64,000 bases of DNA, from NCBI GenBank assembly GCA_963763305.1, contig CAVXNP010000001.1, positions 2,294,001-2,358,000 of the forward strand, read 5' to 3'. This stretch comes from CAVXNP01 sp963763305 (GTDB lineage Bacteria; Pseudomonadota; Gammaproteobacteria; Xanthomonadales; Rhodanobacteraceae). The notes under the pieces are model-generated. The model ran no database searches. It was not told the origin of the DNA and saw nothing but the letters and a program-made list of their open reading frames with translations. Below, one piece after another: positions 45,344 through 54,258 of the stretch. The position numbers and the translations under genes were made by a program. Each line of letters begins with the position of its first letter. Position 1 is the stretch's first letter.

Positions 45344-47380
45344 ATGGTCATGAGCGTCAACACCAACGTCAGCTCGCTGAACGCCCAGAAGAACCTGGCG
45401 TCCTCGCAGAGCAAGCTGGCCACCGCCATCGCGCGTCTGTCTTCCGGTATGCGCATCAACAGCGCCAAGGACGACGCCGCGGGCCTGGCCATCTCGACCC
45501 GCTTCACCACCCAGATCAACGGCCTGAACCAGGCGGTCAGCAATGCCAACGACGGCATTTCGCTGGCGCAGACCACCGAGTCGGCGCTGAACGAGGTGAC
45601 CAACAACATGCAGCGCATCCGCACCCTGGCGGTGCAGTCGGCCAACGCCACCAACTCCGACAGCGACCGCGCCGCGCTGGACGCCGAAGTGCAGCAGCGC
45701 CTGTCGGAAATCACCCGCATCGCCCAGCAGACCACCTTCAACGGTCGTCACGTGCTGGACGGCAGCTTCGGTGAGGCGGCCTTCCAGATCGGTGCCAACG
45801 TCGGCGAGACCATCTCGGTCAACCTGAGCCAGGGCGCTGGCGCCAGCCAGGTCGGCCAGATCGCCACCTCGTCCACTGGCGATATCAGCGGCCAGTTTGC
45901 TGCTCCGGCCGGCCTGAACATGGCTGCCGGTGACCTGGCCGTCAATGGCACCGACGTGGCAGCCGGCAACTACACCGATGCAGCCAGCCTGGCCGCGGCG
46001 ATCAACACCGCCGCCGGCTCGACCATCGCGTCCGTCTCGGGCAACGAAATCGCCATCGACAATGCGTCCACCACCAGCACCATCGATTTCACCGGTTCCA
46101 AGGCGTCCGCCCTGGGCCTGGGTACGGTGGCCGCAGCCACGACCGGTGCGGCTACCCCGACCACTGCCTCCAGCTCAGGCCTTGTCGGAGGCCAGAATGC
46201 AATCACGCTCGGCGCCGGCGACTTCACCCTCGACGATGGCGGCGGCTCGGTCATCGACGTCACCGGCACCTTCAAGGACATCGGCGAGCTGATCACCACG
46301 ATCAACGGCAAACTCTCAGGCATCACCGCTTCGGACGACGGCGCGGGCAACCTGCAGATCGATAACACCAGTGGCGGTTCCGTCACGGTGGGCGGTAGTG
46401 CCGCTGTCGCACTTGGTGTCGACGGCGCTGTGGCCGATACCGGCACCGTCGTGTCCAGCGTCTCTGTTGCAACCGACGTGGCGAACAACGCCAACGCATA
46501 TGAGCTCGCCGCCGGCGACCTGAGCGTCGACTTTGGCGGCGGTGCTACCGATATCACCGGTGTCTTCGCTGACGCCACGGCGCTGAAGGCCGCGATCGAC
46601 GGCCTGGCAACCACGGCGGGTGCTTCGTTCACCACCACCGTCAATTCCGGCGAGCTGGACTTCAGCAATGCCGGCAGCAGCGCAGTGTCGTTCGCGGGCT
46701 CGCTCGCAACCACCCTGGGTGTGCCCTCGAGCATCGCCCCTGCGACGCCAGGCACCACGACGGACGGCGCGGCCACCTCCACCGGCGTCAACTCCGCGGT
46801 CACCGCCGCTGCCTCCAGCGCACTGACGCTGGCCAGTGGGGACCTGACCATCAACGGTACGGCCCTGACCGGAAGCTACGATACTGCCTCCGACCTGGTC
46901 GATGCGATCAACAGCAAGGGTATCGCCGGCGTTTCGGCCTATTACGACAGCAGCGACAAGTCGGTGCACCTGAACTCGCAGGGTGACCTGACTGTCGACG
47001 GTACCAAGGCCGGTGCCTCTGGCCTGAACTTCAGCGGCGCCGGTGCAACCGCGATCAGCGCCGGTGGCGATCTCGCCACCAGTGACGTGCTGTCGGTGTC
47101 CGGCGCGAACGACACCATCAGCCGGATCGACTCCGCCTTGGGCACCATCAGCTCGATGCGTAGCGACCTCGGCGCGGTGCAGAACCGGTTCGACTCGACC
47201 ATCGCCAACCTGCAGACCATTTCGCAGAACCTCAGCGCGTCGCGCAGCCAGATCCAGGATGCCGACTTCGCCGCGGAAACCGCGAACATGTCCAGCGCCA
47301 ACATCCTGCAACAGGCCGGTGTGTCGGTGCTGGCGCAGGCCAATGCCACCACGCAGAGCGTGTTGAAGCTCCTGCAGTAA
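45344..47380 (+). CDS. fliC: Flagellin FliC, large, with four internal insertion modules
   Basis: A 678-residue filament subunit. Conserved ends: VNTNVSSLNAQKNLASSQSK, RLSSGMRINSAKDDAAGLAI, QTTESALNEVTNNMQRIRTL at the N-terminus; SMRSDLGAVQNRFDSTIANL and FAAETANMSSANILQQAGVS at the C-terminus. Between them, at about residues 195, 293, 392 and 500, four modules share a pattern of a short strand, an AAxLAxAIN-type helix and a DNxSGG-type strand (flagellin hook IN-like). Many flagellins lack them or have one. The ATG at 45344 has GGAG eight bases before it; 45350 is possible. It is single-gene, behind a sigma-28 promoter and before a terminator. Confidence 0.95.
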   Translation: MVMSVNTNVSSLNAQKNLASSQSKLATAIARLSSGMRINSAKDDAAGLAISTRFTTQINGLNQAVSNANDGISLAQTTESALNEVTNNMQRIRTLAVQSANATNSDSDRAALDAEVQQRLSEITRIAQQTTFNGRHVLDGSFGEAAFQIGANVGETISVNLSQGAGASQVGQIATSSTGDISGQFAAPAGLNMAAGDLAVNGTDVAAGNYTDAASLAAAINTAAGSTIASVSGNEIAIDNASTTSTIDFTGSKASALGLGTVAAATTGAATPTTASSSGLVGGQNAITLGAGDFTLDDGGGSVIDVTGTFKDIGELITTINGKLSGITASDDGAGNLQIDNTSGGSVTVGGSAAVALGVDGAVADTGTVVSSVSVATDVANNANAYELAAGDLSVDFGGGATDITGVFADATALKAAIDGLATTAGASFTTTVNSGELDFSNAGSSAVSFAGSLATTLGVPSSIAPATPGTTTDGAATSTGVNSAVTAAASSALTLASGDLTINGTALTGSYDTASDLVDAINSKGIAGVSAYYDSSDKSVHLNSQGDLTVDGTKAGASGLNFSGAGATAISAGGDLATSDVLSVSGANDTISRIDSALGTISSMRSDLGAVQNRFDSTIANLQTISQNLSASRSQIQDADFAAETANMSSANILQQAGVSVLAQANATTQSVLKLLQ

Positions 47381-47391
47381 CTGCTTGACCC

Positions 47392-47422
47392 GAAACGGCC
47401 GCGGACAGCCCGCGGCCGTTTC
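47392..47422 (+). terminator. Rho-independent terminator of fliC
   Basis: Perfect 13-base arms GAAACGGCCGCGG and CCGCGGCCGTTTC around ACAGC, starting 12 bases after the fliC stop, with a short T/C-rich tail (CCTCATT). It separates fliC from fliD. Confidence 0.88.
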
Positions 47423-47445
47423 CCTCATTACGGGAATCGACGTCC

Positions 47446-48840
47446 ATGGCTATCACGGTAGGCTCCACCACACCCACCACGGGTTTGCTGACCTCCATGG
47501 GCGTGGGTTCCGGCCTGGATGTCGCCACGTTGGTGGACAAGCTGGTGGCCGCCAAGAAGGCGCCGCAGCAGAACCAGATCACCAATCAGACCAACACCGC
47601 CCACACCCAGCTGTCGGCCCTGGGCCAGGTCAGCGCCGCGCTCTCCGCGTTGCAGTCGGCGATGGCACCGCTCACCGATGGCAGCGCCTTCACCGCGCGC
47701 ACGGTCAGCAGCAGCGACGGCGACGTGCTCGCCGCCAGCAGCGCCGGCAGCCCGGTCAACGGCAACTACGACGTCGTGGTCACCGGCCTGGCCAGTTCGC
47801 TCAAGGCCTCTTCGGGTGCGTTCGCCAAATCCAGTAGCGCGGTCGGTACCGGCACGCTCACCCTGGCGGTTGGCAGTGATTCGATGTCGCTCAACCTGGA
47901 CAGCAGCAACAACTCGCTGTCGGCGATCCGCGATGCGATCAACGGTGCCAGCGACAACCCGGGTATATCCGCCACGATCGTCACCGGCAGCGACGGTGCG
48001 CATCTGGTACTGAGCGGCACCCGCACCGGCGCGGCCAACGGCTTCGTGGTCAGCAGCAGCGGCGGCGACGGCGGACTGGCCGCGCTGGCCTACGATGCCA
48101 GTGCCTCCAGCGGCAACGCCCTGAGCGTCATAAACGCCGCCGCCGATGCCCAGTACAGCATCGACGGCTTGGCCGGGCACAGTGCCGGCAACACCATCAG
48201 TTCAGCCATCGATGGGCTCACCCTGAACCTGGTCGCCGAGGGCAGCAGCACGATCAGCGTGAGCAACGATGCGTCCAAGGCCACCTCGGCCCTGACCAAC
48301 CTGGTCAACACCTACAACAGCTTCGTGGGCATCTACCAGGGGTTGACCAAGTACGACGCCACCAGCGGGACGGCCGGCGCCCTGATCGGCGACGCCACGC
48401 TGAACAGCATCAACAGTGCCCTGTCTAGCATCGTGGGCGGGGTCGCCAACGGCTCCAGCCTGTCGGCGCTGGGTATCTCGTTGCAAGTCGATGGCAAGTT
48501 GAAGCTGGACAGCGGCAAGCTGGCGACCGCCCTCGCCGATGGCGGCAAGCAGGCCGGTGAGTTGTTCGGCGGCGACAACGGCTTTGCCGCCCGGATGAAC
48601 GATCAGCTGGGGCAATGGGTGGGAAGCAACGGCATCCTGGAGAGCCGCACCGACAGCATCAACCGGCAGCTGGAGGCGCTCACTACCCAGCAGGCCACGT
48701 TGAACACACGCATGGATGCGCTCACCGCGCGCTACCAGGCCCAGTTCACCGCGCTCGACACGCTCATGAGCAAGCTCAACAGCACCAGTTCGTACCTGCA
48801 GCAGCAGTTCGACGCGCTGACCAACAGCAACAAGAAGTAA
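47446..48840 (+). CDS. fliD: Flagellar filament capping protein FliD
   Basis: A 464-residue hook-associated protein 2 that caps the filament. N-terminal motif: GVGSGLDVATLVDKLVAAKK, then APQQNQITNQTNTAHTQLSA. Internal: ALSVINAAADAQYSIDGLAG. C-terminal helix: QLEALTTQQATLNTRMDALT, then ARYQAQFTALDTLMSKLNST and SSYLQQQFDAL. Length is normal. It starts a fliD-fliS-fliT-pilZ unit; no clear promoter is seen in the 24 bases after the fliC terminator. Confidence 0.95.
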   Translation: MAITVGSTTPTTGLLTSMGVGSGLDVATLVDKLVAAKKAPQQNQITNQTNTAHTQLSALGQVSAALSALQSAMAPLTDGSAFTARTVSSSDGDVLAASSAGSPVNGNYDVVVTGLASSLKASSGAFAKSSSAVGTGTLTLAVGSDSMSLNLDSSNNSLSAIRDAINGASDNPGISATIVTGSDGAHLVLSGTRTGAANGFVVSSSGGDGGLAALAYDASASSGNALSVINAAADAQYSIDGLAGHSAGNTISSAIDGLTLNLVAEGSSTISVSNDASKATSALTNLVNTYNSFVGIYQGLTKYDATSGTAGALIGDATLNSINSALSSIVGGVANGSSLSALGISLQVDGKLKLDSGKLATALADGGKQAGELFGGDNGFAARMNDQLGQWVGSNGILESRTDSINRQLEALTTQQATLNTRMDALTARYQAQFTALDTLMSKLNSTSSYLQQQFDALTNSNKK

Positions 48841-48853
48841 CGGGAGAACGATC

Positions 48854-49270
48854 ATGGCTTTCGGACATGGCGCCAACGCCTACCAGCAGATCCGCTCGCA
48901 CGGCGGCGTGGAGTCGGCCGACCCGCACGGGCTGGTGACGCTGCTGATGGACGGTGCACTGGAGCGGCTGGTGCAGGCCCGGGGCCACATGCAGCGCAAC
49001 GAGATTGCCGCCAAGGGCGAGCTGATCGGCCGATGCATCGAGATCCTGGGCGGGTTGCGCGACAGTCTGGACCCGAAGGTGGAGACGCCACTGGTCGGCC
49101 AGCTCGATGCGCTCTACGACTACATGAGTCGCCGCCTGCTGCAGGCCAACCTGCGTAACGACGTGGCCGCGCTGGACGAGGTCAGTGCGTTGCTGCAGAA
49201 GATTCGCGGCAGCTGGGTGCAGCTGCCGCCGGCGGCGCGCCAGCGTGCGGCGGCCGGAGCCGCCGCATGA
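48854..49270 (+). CDS. fliS: Flagellin export chaperone FliS
   Basis: A 138-residue helical chaperone that binds the flagellin C-terminus. The start ANAYQQIRSHGGVESADPHG and LVTLLMDGALERLVQARGHM are characteristic (the usual NAYxxxxVETASPxxLIxMLYDGAI). Central: GRCIEILGGLRDSLDPKVET. It lies 13 bases after fliD and overlaps fliT by four bases (ATGA). Confidence 0.92.
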   Translation: MAFGHGANAYQQIRSHGGVESADPHGLVTLLMDGALERLVQARGHMQRNEIAAKGELIGRCIEILGGLRDSLDPKVETPLVGQLDALYDYMSRRLLQANLRNDVAALDEVSALLQKIRGSWVQLPPAARQRAAAGAAA

Positions 49271-49554
49271 GCCAGCCGGAATCGGCGCTGGACCACGTGC
49301 TGGCCCTGAGCCGGGCCATGCTGGCCGCGGCGCGCGCGGCCGACTGGGAGCGGCTGGCCGCGATCGAGGCCGAGCGCGAGCCGCATGTGATGCAGCCCCA
49401 CGCGGCCGCACCGCATGCGCAGCAGCGGCTGGCCGAGATACTGGCGTGCGATCGGGAGCTGATGCGGCTGGTGGCGGCGGCGCGGGATGCCGCCGCCATG
49501 CAATGGAAGCTCGAGAGCGGACGCGCACAGGCGATCGCCGCCTACGGCGGCTGA
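49267..49554 (+). CDS. fliT: FliT-like flagellar chaperone
   Basis: A 95-residue helical protein in the fliT position. It shows LDHVLALSRAMLAAARAADW, ERLAAIEAEREPHV, the FliT/FlgN-type pattern of a Trp followed by an E-x-x-R helix, then ILACDRELMRLVAAARDAAA. FliT escorts FliD and can modulate regulators. Sequence conservation in this family is weak, so the call rests largely on position and length. Confidence 0.75.
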   Translation: MSQPESALDHVLALSRAMLAAARAADWERLAAIEAEREPHVMQPHAAAPHAQQRLAEILACDRELMRLVAAARDAAAMQWKLESGRAQAIAAYGG

Positions 49555-49621
49555 GTACCGGTGTCGTGCCAGGCCCTCGCCAGCGGGCGGTACACTCCAG
49601 GCACCTTGCGAGGAGCCGGCG

Positions 49622-50176
49622 ATGGAGATGAGTGCGTGGGACGAGTTCGAACAGCGACTCAGCTGCGAGGCCAGCTGGTACGCCGACAGCTCTCCGTTGG
49701 CCTGGCCGCTGACCGATGAGCTGGTGCAGCGCCTGATCGAACGCAACAGCGCGGCGCTTGCCACCCTGGCCGCCCTGGACGAGCGCCGGACCGACACCTC
49801 CGAGGACGACACGCCGGTGATGCAGGAGCTGTCCCGGCTCGATGCCAAGCTGACCGCGCTGGTCGACATCGTCAATCGACTGGTCACGCCCGACAGCCAT
49901 CTGCCGCCACGGCGACCGATCCGCTTCAACGCCATCGGCGCCGTACTGCCGGCATCGTTGGTGCCCGAAGGCGACGCCTTCCTGTTGCGCCTGCGGCTGG
50001 ACCTGTGCCCCAGCCTTCCGCTGGAACTGCCCGCCCGGGCCGGGCGCCGGCTTGATGACGGTCACGTTTTCGTCGCCTTCGAACCATTGGGCGAAAGCGT
50101 CTGCGCGTCACTGGAACGACTCGTCTTTCGCCAACATCGACGTAAAGTGGCAGTCGCCCGCCAAGCCACCAGCTAG
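49622..50176 (+). CDS. PilZ domain-like protein of the flagellar locus
   Basis: A 184-residue soluble protein. The ATG at 49622 follows GAGGAGCC. The C-terminal 90 residues (RPIRFNAIGAVLPASLVPEG, FLLRLRLDLCPSLPLELPAR, DGHVFVAFEPLGESVCASLE) follow the beta-barrel pattern of atypical PilZ domains. The canonical c-di-GMP motifs RxxxR and D/NxSxxG are not clearly present, so ligand binding is doubtful. The N-terminal half is helical. A PilZ gene after fliT is common in Xanthomonadaceae; the call is by position and fold pattern. Confidence 0.65.
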   Translation: MEMSAWDEFEQRLSCEASWYADSSPLAWPLTDELVQRLIERNSAALATLAALDERRTDTSEDDTPVMQELSRLDAKLTALVDIVNRLVTPDSHLPPRRPIRFNAIGAVLPASLVPEGDAFLLRLRLDLCPSLPLELPARAGRRLDDGHVFVAFEPLGESVCASLERLVFRQHRRKVAVARQATS

Positions 50177-50183
50177 GCCGTTT

Positions 50184-50206
50184 CGCGGCCCGTCACAGGG
50201 GCCGCG
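50184..50206 (+). terminator. Hairpin after the PilZ-like gene
   Basis: Arms CGCGGCCC and GGGCCGCG with a 7-base loop, eight bases after the stop. There is no T tract, so termination is probable but not certain. The rest of the 357-base gap to fleQ holds a sigma-54-like site at 50423. Confidence 0.5.
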
Positions 50207-50422
50207 TGATAGTCGTCACAGTTCCGGCAGGCCGCATCACGCCTGCGTTTCGGCCCATGTGAAGAAACTGTCAATAAAGGTCACACGCCGGATCGTCCGA
50301 CTTCCGCCGGCAAACCGTCGCCGGTAGCGGTGTCGGCGCGCCACCGGGGTCCGGCAGCGTCGGCAAGGTGACGTATTGCGACCATTGCCATGTCCGCGGA
50401 CAGGCCACGCACGCCATTTTTC

Positions 50423-50438
50423 TGGCCCTCTTCTTGCT
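50423..50438 (+). promoter_or_regulatory. Sigma-54-like promoter for fleQ
   Basis: TGGCCC-TCTTC-TTGCT differs from the consensus TGGCAC-N5-TTGCW at one base. It lies 95 bases before the fleQ start and suggests sigma-54-dependent expression or autoregulation. Confidence 0.55.
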
Positions 50439-50533
50439 CAATGTCCTTCGACGCCGGTGACGAGATCCCGGCACATGAAACGAGCCCGACAACGAGTTCG
50501 TCGAGAAACGGGCAGCAAGTGAGGAGCTACACC

Positions 50534-51955
50534 ATGAGCATGAGCAAGGTCGATTTCCTGATCATCGAGTCGGACCCGGCGCGAGCGCAGTCGATCGTGT
50601 CCGCGCTGCACTTTCTCGGTTATCACCCGCAGCGCGGCGAGGACTGCGCGGCGGTCAGCGAGTCGACCCACGCCTGGCGGGCGGTCTATATCGGCGGGGT
50701 GACCGATACGGCCGAGGCCGAGCGCCAGTTCGCGTTGCTGGGCAACGCGGCGAGCCATGTGCCGGTGCTTCTGGCCAGTGACTCGGACTGGGCCTCGCGC
50801 CTGTGCGCCGCCAGCTCGCCGTTCGCACCGCGGGTGGGCATGGTCGAGTTCCCGCTGCAGTACGAACAGCTGGCCGAGGTGATGCGCAGTCTGTACGCGC
50901 GTCTGCTCGGTGGTCGGCGCGGCGAGCTGCGCTTCGTGGGCGAGTCCAAGCCGATGACCGCGCTCAACGCACTGATCCGCCAGGTCGCCCCGTTCGACTC
51001 CAGCGTGCTGGTACTGGGCGAGTCGGGCACCGGCAAGGAGATGGTGGCGCGCACCATCCACGAATGCTCGCCACGTCGCGACAAGCCGTTCGTGGCGATC
51101 AACTGCGGCGCGATCCCGGCCGAACTGCTCGAGAGCGAGTTGTTCGGGCACGAGAAGGGCGCCTTTACCGGCGCCATCAGTGCCCGCAAGGGCCGCTTCG
51201 AGATGGCCGAGGGCGGCACCCTGTTCCTGGACGAGATCGGCGACATGAGCCTGCCGATGCAGGTCAAGCTGCTGCGCGTCCTGCAGGAGCGGATGTTCGA
51301 GCGCGTCGGTGGCAACCGCACCCAGCGCTGCGACGTGCGGATCCTGGCCGCGACCCACCGCAACCTGGAGCAGTCGATCGCCGATGGCCGCTTCCGCGAG
51401 GATCTGTTCTACCGCCTGAGCGTGTTCCCGCTTGAGCTGCCGGCGCTGCGCGAGCACCTGGACGACCTGCCGGTGCTGATCAACGAGTTCAATCAGCGGC
51501 TGGCCCGTCGCGGCCTGGGCTGCGTCCGCTTCAGCGCCGGCGCGATGAATTCGCTGCGCGAGTATCCGTGGCCGGGCAACGTGCGCGAGCTGTGCAACCT
51601 GGTCGAGCGGATGGCGATCCTGCATCCGCATGGCGACGTGCGCGCCAGCGACCTGCCGGAAAAATACCGCGGCCGGCACGTTACCGAGGAGGCGCGCGGC
51701 GCCGGCCTGTTGACGCTGATGGACGAGCAGCCCGAGCGCGTCGCCGAAGCGGCGCACGCCGATGCCCTGCTGTTGCCCGAGGGCGGCCTCGACCTGCGCG
51801 ACCACCTGGCGGACATCGAGGTCGGCCTGATCCGCCAGGCGCTCGATGCCACCGGTGGTGTCGTGGCGCACGCGGCCAAGCTGCTGCGCATGCAGCGCAC
51901 CACGCTGGTGGAGAAGCTGCGCAAGTACGGGCTGCACGGGTCGATGGCCGCGTAG
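50534..51955 (+). CDS. fleQ: Sigma-54-dependent flagellar master regulator FleQ
   Basis: A 473-residue enhancer-binding protein. The N-terminal receiver-like FleQ domain (residues 1-125, KVDFLIIESDPARAQSIVSA) lacks a clear phospho-Asp site, as in FleQ/FlrA. The AAA+ domain has Walker A GESGTGKE near residue 162, the sigma-54 contact loop GAFTGA near 208, Walker B GGTLFLDEIGDM, and PWPGNVRELCNLVERMAIL. The C-terminal helix-turn-helix is in GGVVAHAAKLLRMQRTTLVE. In Pseudomonas FleQ activates class II flagellar genes with RpoN and binds c-di-GMP. The start at 50534 follows GAGGAG. Confidence 0.92.
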   Translation: MSMSKVDFLIIESDPARAQSIVSALHFLGYHPQRGEDCAAVSESTHAWRAVYIGGVTDTAEAERQFALLGNAASHVPVLLASDSDWASRLCAASSPFAPRVGMVEFPLQYEQLAEVMRSLYARLLGGRRGELRFVGESKPMTALNALIRQVAPFDSSVLVLGESGTGKEMVARTIHECSPRRDKPFVAINCGAIPAELLESELFGHEKGAFTGAISARKGRFEMAEGGTLFLDEIGDMSLPMQVKLLRVLQERMFERVGGNRTQRCDVRILAATHRNLEQSIADGRFREDLFYRLSVFPLELPALREHLDDLPVLINEFNQRLARRGLGCVRFSAGAMNSLREYPWPGNVRELCNLVERMAILHPHGDVRASDLPEKYRGRHVTEEARGAGLLTLMDEQPERVAEAAHADALLLPEGGLDLRDHLADIEVGLIRQALDATGGVVAHAAKLLRMQRTTLVEKLRKYGLHGSMAA

Positions 51956-52045
51956 GGAATCCGCTTCGGGGTCCATCGGCGGCGGCAGGGCCAGCGCTCG
52001 CCCGGCCCGCCTTTGCGACTCCCTCATTCCTCGCCACCGTCTTCG

Positions 52046-52061
52046 TGGCACGCCTCGTGCA
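52046..52061 (+). promoter_or_regulatory. Sigma-54-like promoter for the fliE operon
   Basis: TGGCAC-GCCTC-GTGCA has a perfect -24 element and one mismatch in the -12 element. It lies 40 bases before fliE. Confidence 0.6.
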
Positions 52062-52101
52062 ACCCCCGGATCAAACACCCGTCACGCGTTGGAAAACCGA
52101 C

Positions 52102-52443
52102 ATGAGCACGATCGACGTCAACAGCCTGCTTTCCCAGATGCGCCAGCTGTCGGCACAGGTGCGACCGGCCGAGCTGGCGATGCCCAAGGTGGCCGCCGCC
52201 GCGGTGGGCCAGCCCGGGCAGGCCGATTTCGGCGCGTTGCTCAAGCAGTCCATTTCGGCGGTCGGCCAGAACCAGATGGAGGCCGGACGCATGGCGGCCA
52301 GCTTCGAGCGCGGCGATGCCGGTGCCGACCTGGGCCGGACCATGGTGTCGATCCAGAAAGCCGACCTGTCGATGCGCGCGATGACCGAGGTGCGCAACAA
52401 GCTGGTCGACGCCTACAAGGAAGTCATGAACATGCCGGTCTGA
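52102..52443 (+). CDS. fliE: Flagellar hook-basal body complex protein FliE
   Basis: A 113-residue MS-ring/rod junction protein. The ATG at 52102 opens MSTIDVNSLLSQMRQLSAQV; the C-terminal half has the conserved DLGRTMVSIQKADLSMRAMT followed by EVRNKLVDAYKEVMNMPV. Longer in-frame extensions upstream run into the promoter and fleQ and are rejected. It is the first gene of fliEFGHIJK. Confidence 0.95.
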   Translation: MSTIDVNSLLSQMRQLSAQVRPAELAMPKVAAAAVGQPGQADFGALLKQSISAVGQNQMEAGRMAASFERGDAGADLGRTMVSIQKADLSMRAMTEVRNKLVDAYKEVMNMPV

Positions 52444-52491
52444 CGCCTGCGCGCCGACCCTCCCTCCGTCTTTGCTGGATGACACCTCCTC

Positions 52492-54165
52492 ATGGCCGAC
52501 AAAGCCATTGCGACCACCGACAACGCCTCGCGGCTGGATCTGAAGCAGCTTGCCCGCACCCCGGCGACACGCCAGCTGATGCTGCTGGTGGGCCTGGCCG
52601 CCGCGGTGGCGCTGGGAGTGGCCGTGGTGCTGTGGTCGCGCGGACCCAATTTCGGCCTGCTGTACGCGGGGCTGGAGCAGAAGGACGCCGCCGCCATCAC
52701 CCAGGCGCTGCAATCGAGCAACACGCCGTACCAGCTCGGTCCCGACGGCAGCTCGATCATGGTGCCGGTGGCCGACATGGCCGGCGTGCGCCTGAAGCTG
52801 GCTTCCCAGGGGTTGCCGCAGGGCACCGCCGCGAACGGCAGCATGCCCGCCGCGGATTCGCCGTTCGGCATGAGCGACCTGGCCGAGCGGACCCGCTACC
52901 AGCAGATGCTGGAGACCGACCTGGGCAACACCATCAGCGGCCTGCAGTCGGTGCGCGGCGCACGCGTTCACCTGGCGCTGCCCAAGCCGTCGGCCTTCAT
53001 CCGTGACGGCCGCGCCGCCAGCGCCTCGGTGCTGGTGACCATGTATCCCGGCCGGCAGCTCGATGCCAGCCAGGTGGCGGCGATCGTCCACCTGGTCTCG
53101 GCCAGCGTGCCGGACCTGGACGCCTCGCAGGTGTCGGTCATCGACCAGCAGGGCCAGCTGCTCACCGGAACCAATCCGGACAGCGCCGCGGCGGTGGGCG
53201 ATACCCGCCTGCGTCTGGCCACGCGCATCGAGAACACCTACGCCCAGCGCATCGAGCAGTTGCTGACGCCGCTGGTGGGTCCGGGCAAGGTGCGCGCCCA
53301 GGTGTATGCCGACCTGGATTTCAGCCAGACCGAAAAGGCCACCGAGACGTTCGACCACGACCACCCGGCGCTGCGCAGCGAGCAGACCAGCAGCGACCAG
53401 CACGGCACCGACGCTGCCGGCGGCGGGATCCCGGGAGCGCTGAGCAACCAGCCGCCCGCGGTGGTTGCCCAGGCCACCGCCGCCAATCCGGGCGGGGGCA
53501 AGGCGACCCCCGGCGCCGCGGTGGCGCAGGCCGCCGGTGGCGAGCGTTCCAGCTCGGCCACCCGCAACTACGAACTCGATCGCACCATCAGCCACGTCAG
53601 CGATCCGGCCGGCAGGCTGGTGCGGCTGACCGTGGCGGTGGTGGTCGACAACAAGTCGGTCGTCAGCACCGATGCCGATACCGGCGAGAGCACCACCAAG
53701 AGCGTGCCGCTGAGTCCACAGGAAGTGTCCCATTTCACCGAGCTGGCCAAGAACGCGGTCGGCTTCGATGCGGCCCGGGGCGACAGCCTCAGCGTGATCA
53801 ACCAGCCGTTCAGTGCGATGCCCACGGTGGACGCGCCGGCCAGCCTGCCGCTGTGGGAGCGTCCCGGGGCACTGGACCTGATCAAACAGGGCATCGGTGT
53901 GCTGATCGCGCTGCTGGTGGCTTTCGGGCTGCTGCGTCCGTTGCTGAAAGGCTTGCTGCGCGGCGCGCCCCAGCCGGCACTGGCCGGCGGCATGCCCAGC
54001 GTGTCGGTGCGCGTGGCCGACGACGAGCCGGACGAGCGCGGCCGGCTGGGCGCACCCCAGGCGATCGCCTACGAACAGAAGATCGGCCTGGCCCGGCGCA
54101 TGGTCAGCGACAACCCCAAGCAGGTGGCGCAGGTCGTGCGCAACTGGGTGGGCGAAGATGGCTGA
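52492..54165 (+). CDS. fliF: Flagellar MS-ring protein FliF
   Basis: A 557-residue inner-membrane ring protein. There are two membrane spans, near residues 28-48 (LMLLVGLAAAVALGVAVVLW) and 463-483 (QGIGVLIALLVAFGLLRPLL). In between lie the YscJ-like ring domains (NFGLLYAGLEQKDAAAITQA, ERTRYQQMLETDLGNTISGL, VRGARVHLALPKPSAFIRDG) and a Gly/Ala-rich loop. The C-terminal cytoplasmic tail (RMVSDNPKQVAQVVRNWVGE) is the FliG-binding region. Length is typical. Confidence 0.96.
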   Translation: MADKAIATTDNASRLDLKQLARTPATRQLMLLVGLAAAVALGVAVVLWSRGPNFGLLYAGLEQKDAAAITQALQSSNTPYQLGPDGSSIMVPVADMAGVRLKLASQGLPQGTAANGSMPAADSPFGMSDLAERTRYQQMLETDLGNTISGLQSVRGARVHLALPKPSAFIRDGRAASASVLVTMYPGRQLDASQVAAIVHLVSASVPDLDASQVSVIDQQGQLLTGTNPDSAAAVGDTRLRLATRIENTYAQRIEQLLTPLVGPGKVRAQVYADLDFSQTEKATETFDHDHPALRSEQTSSDQHGTDAAGGGIPGALSNQPPAVVAQATAANPGGGKATPGAAVAQAAGGERSSSATRNYELDRTISHVSDPAGRLVRLTVAVVVDNKSVVSTDADTGESTTKSVPLSPQEVSHFTELAKNAVGFDAARGDSLSVINQPFSAMPTVDAPASLPLWERPGALDLIKQGIGVLIALLVAFGLLRPLLKGLLRGAPQPALAGGMPSVSVRVADDEPDERGRLGAPQAIAYEQKIGLARRMVSDNPKQVAQVVRNWVGEDG

Positions 54166-54258
54166 CCGCCCGCTTCCGCGCTGCAGCGCGCCGGCGCCGC
54201 GTTCGGGCCGTTTCCCCCGGTTCCGCCCTGAGGCGGACCACAACGAGTTCCCGCGGCC

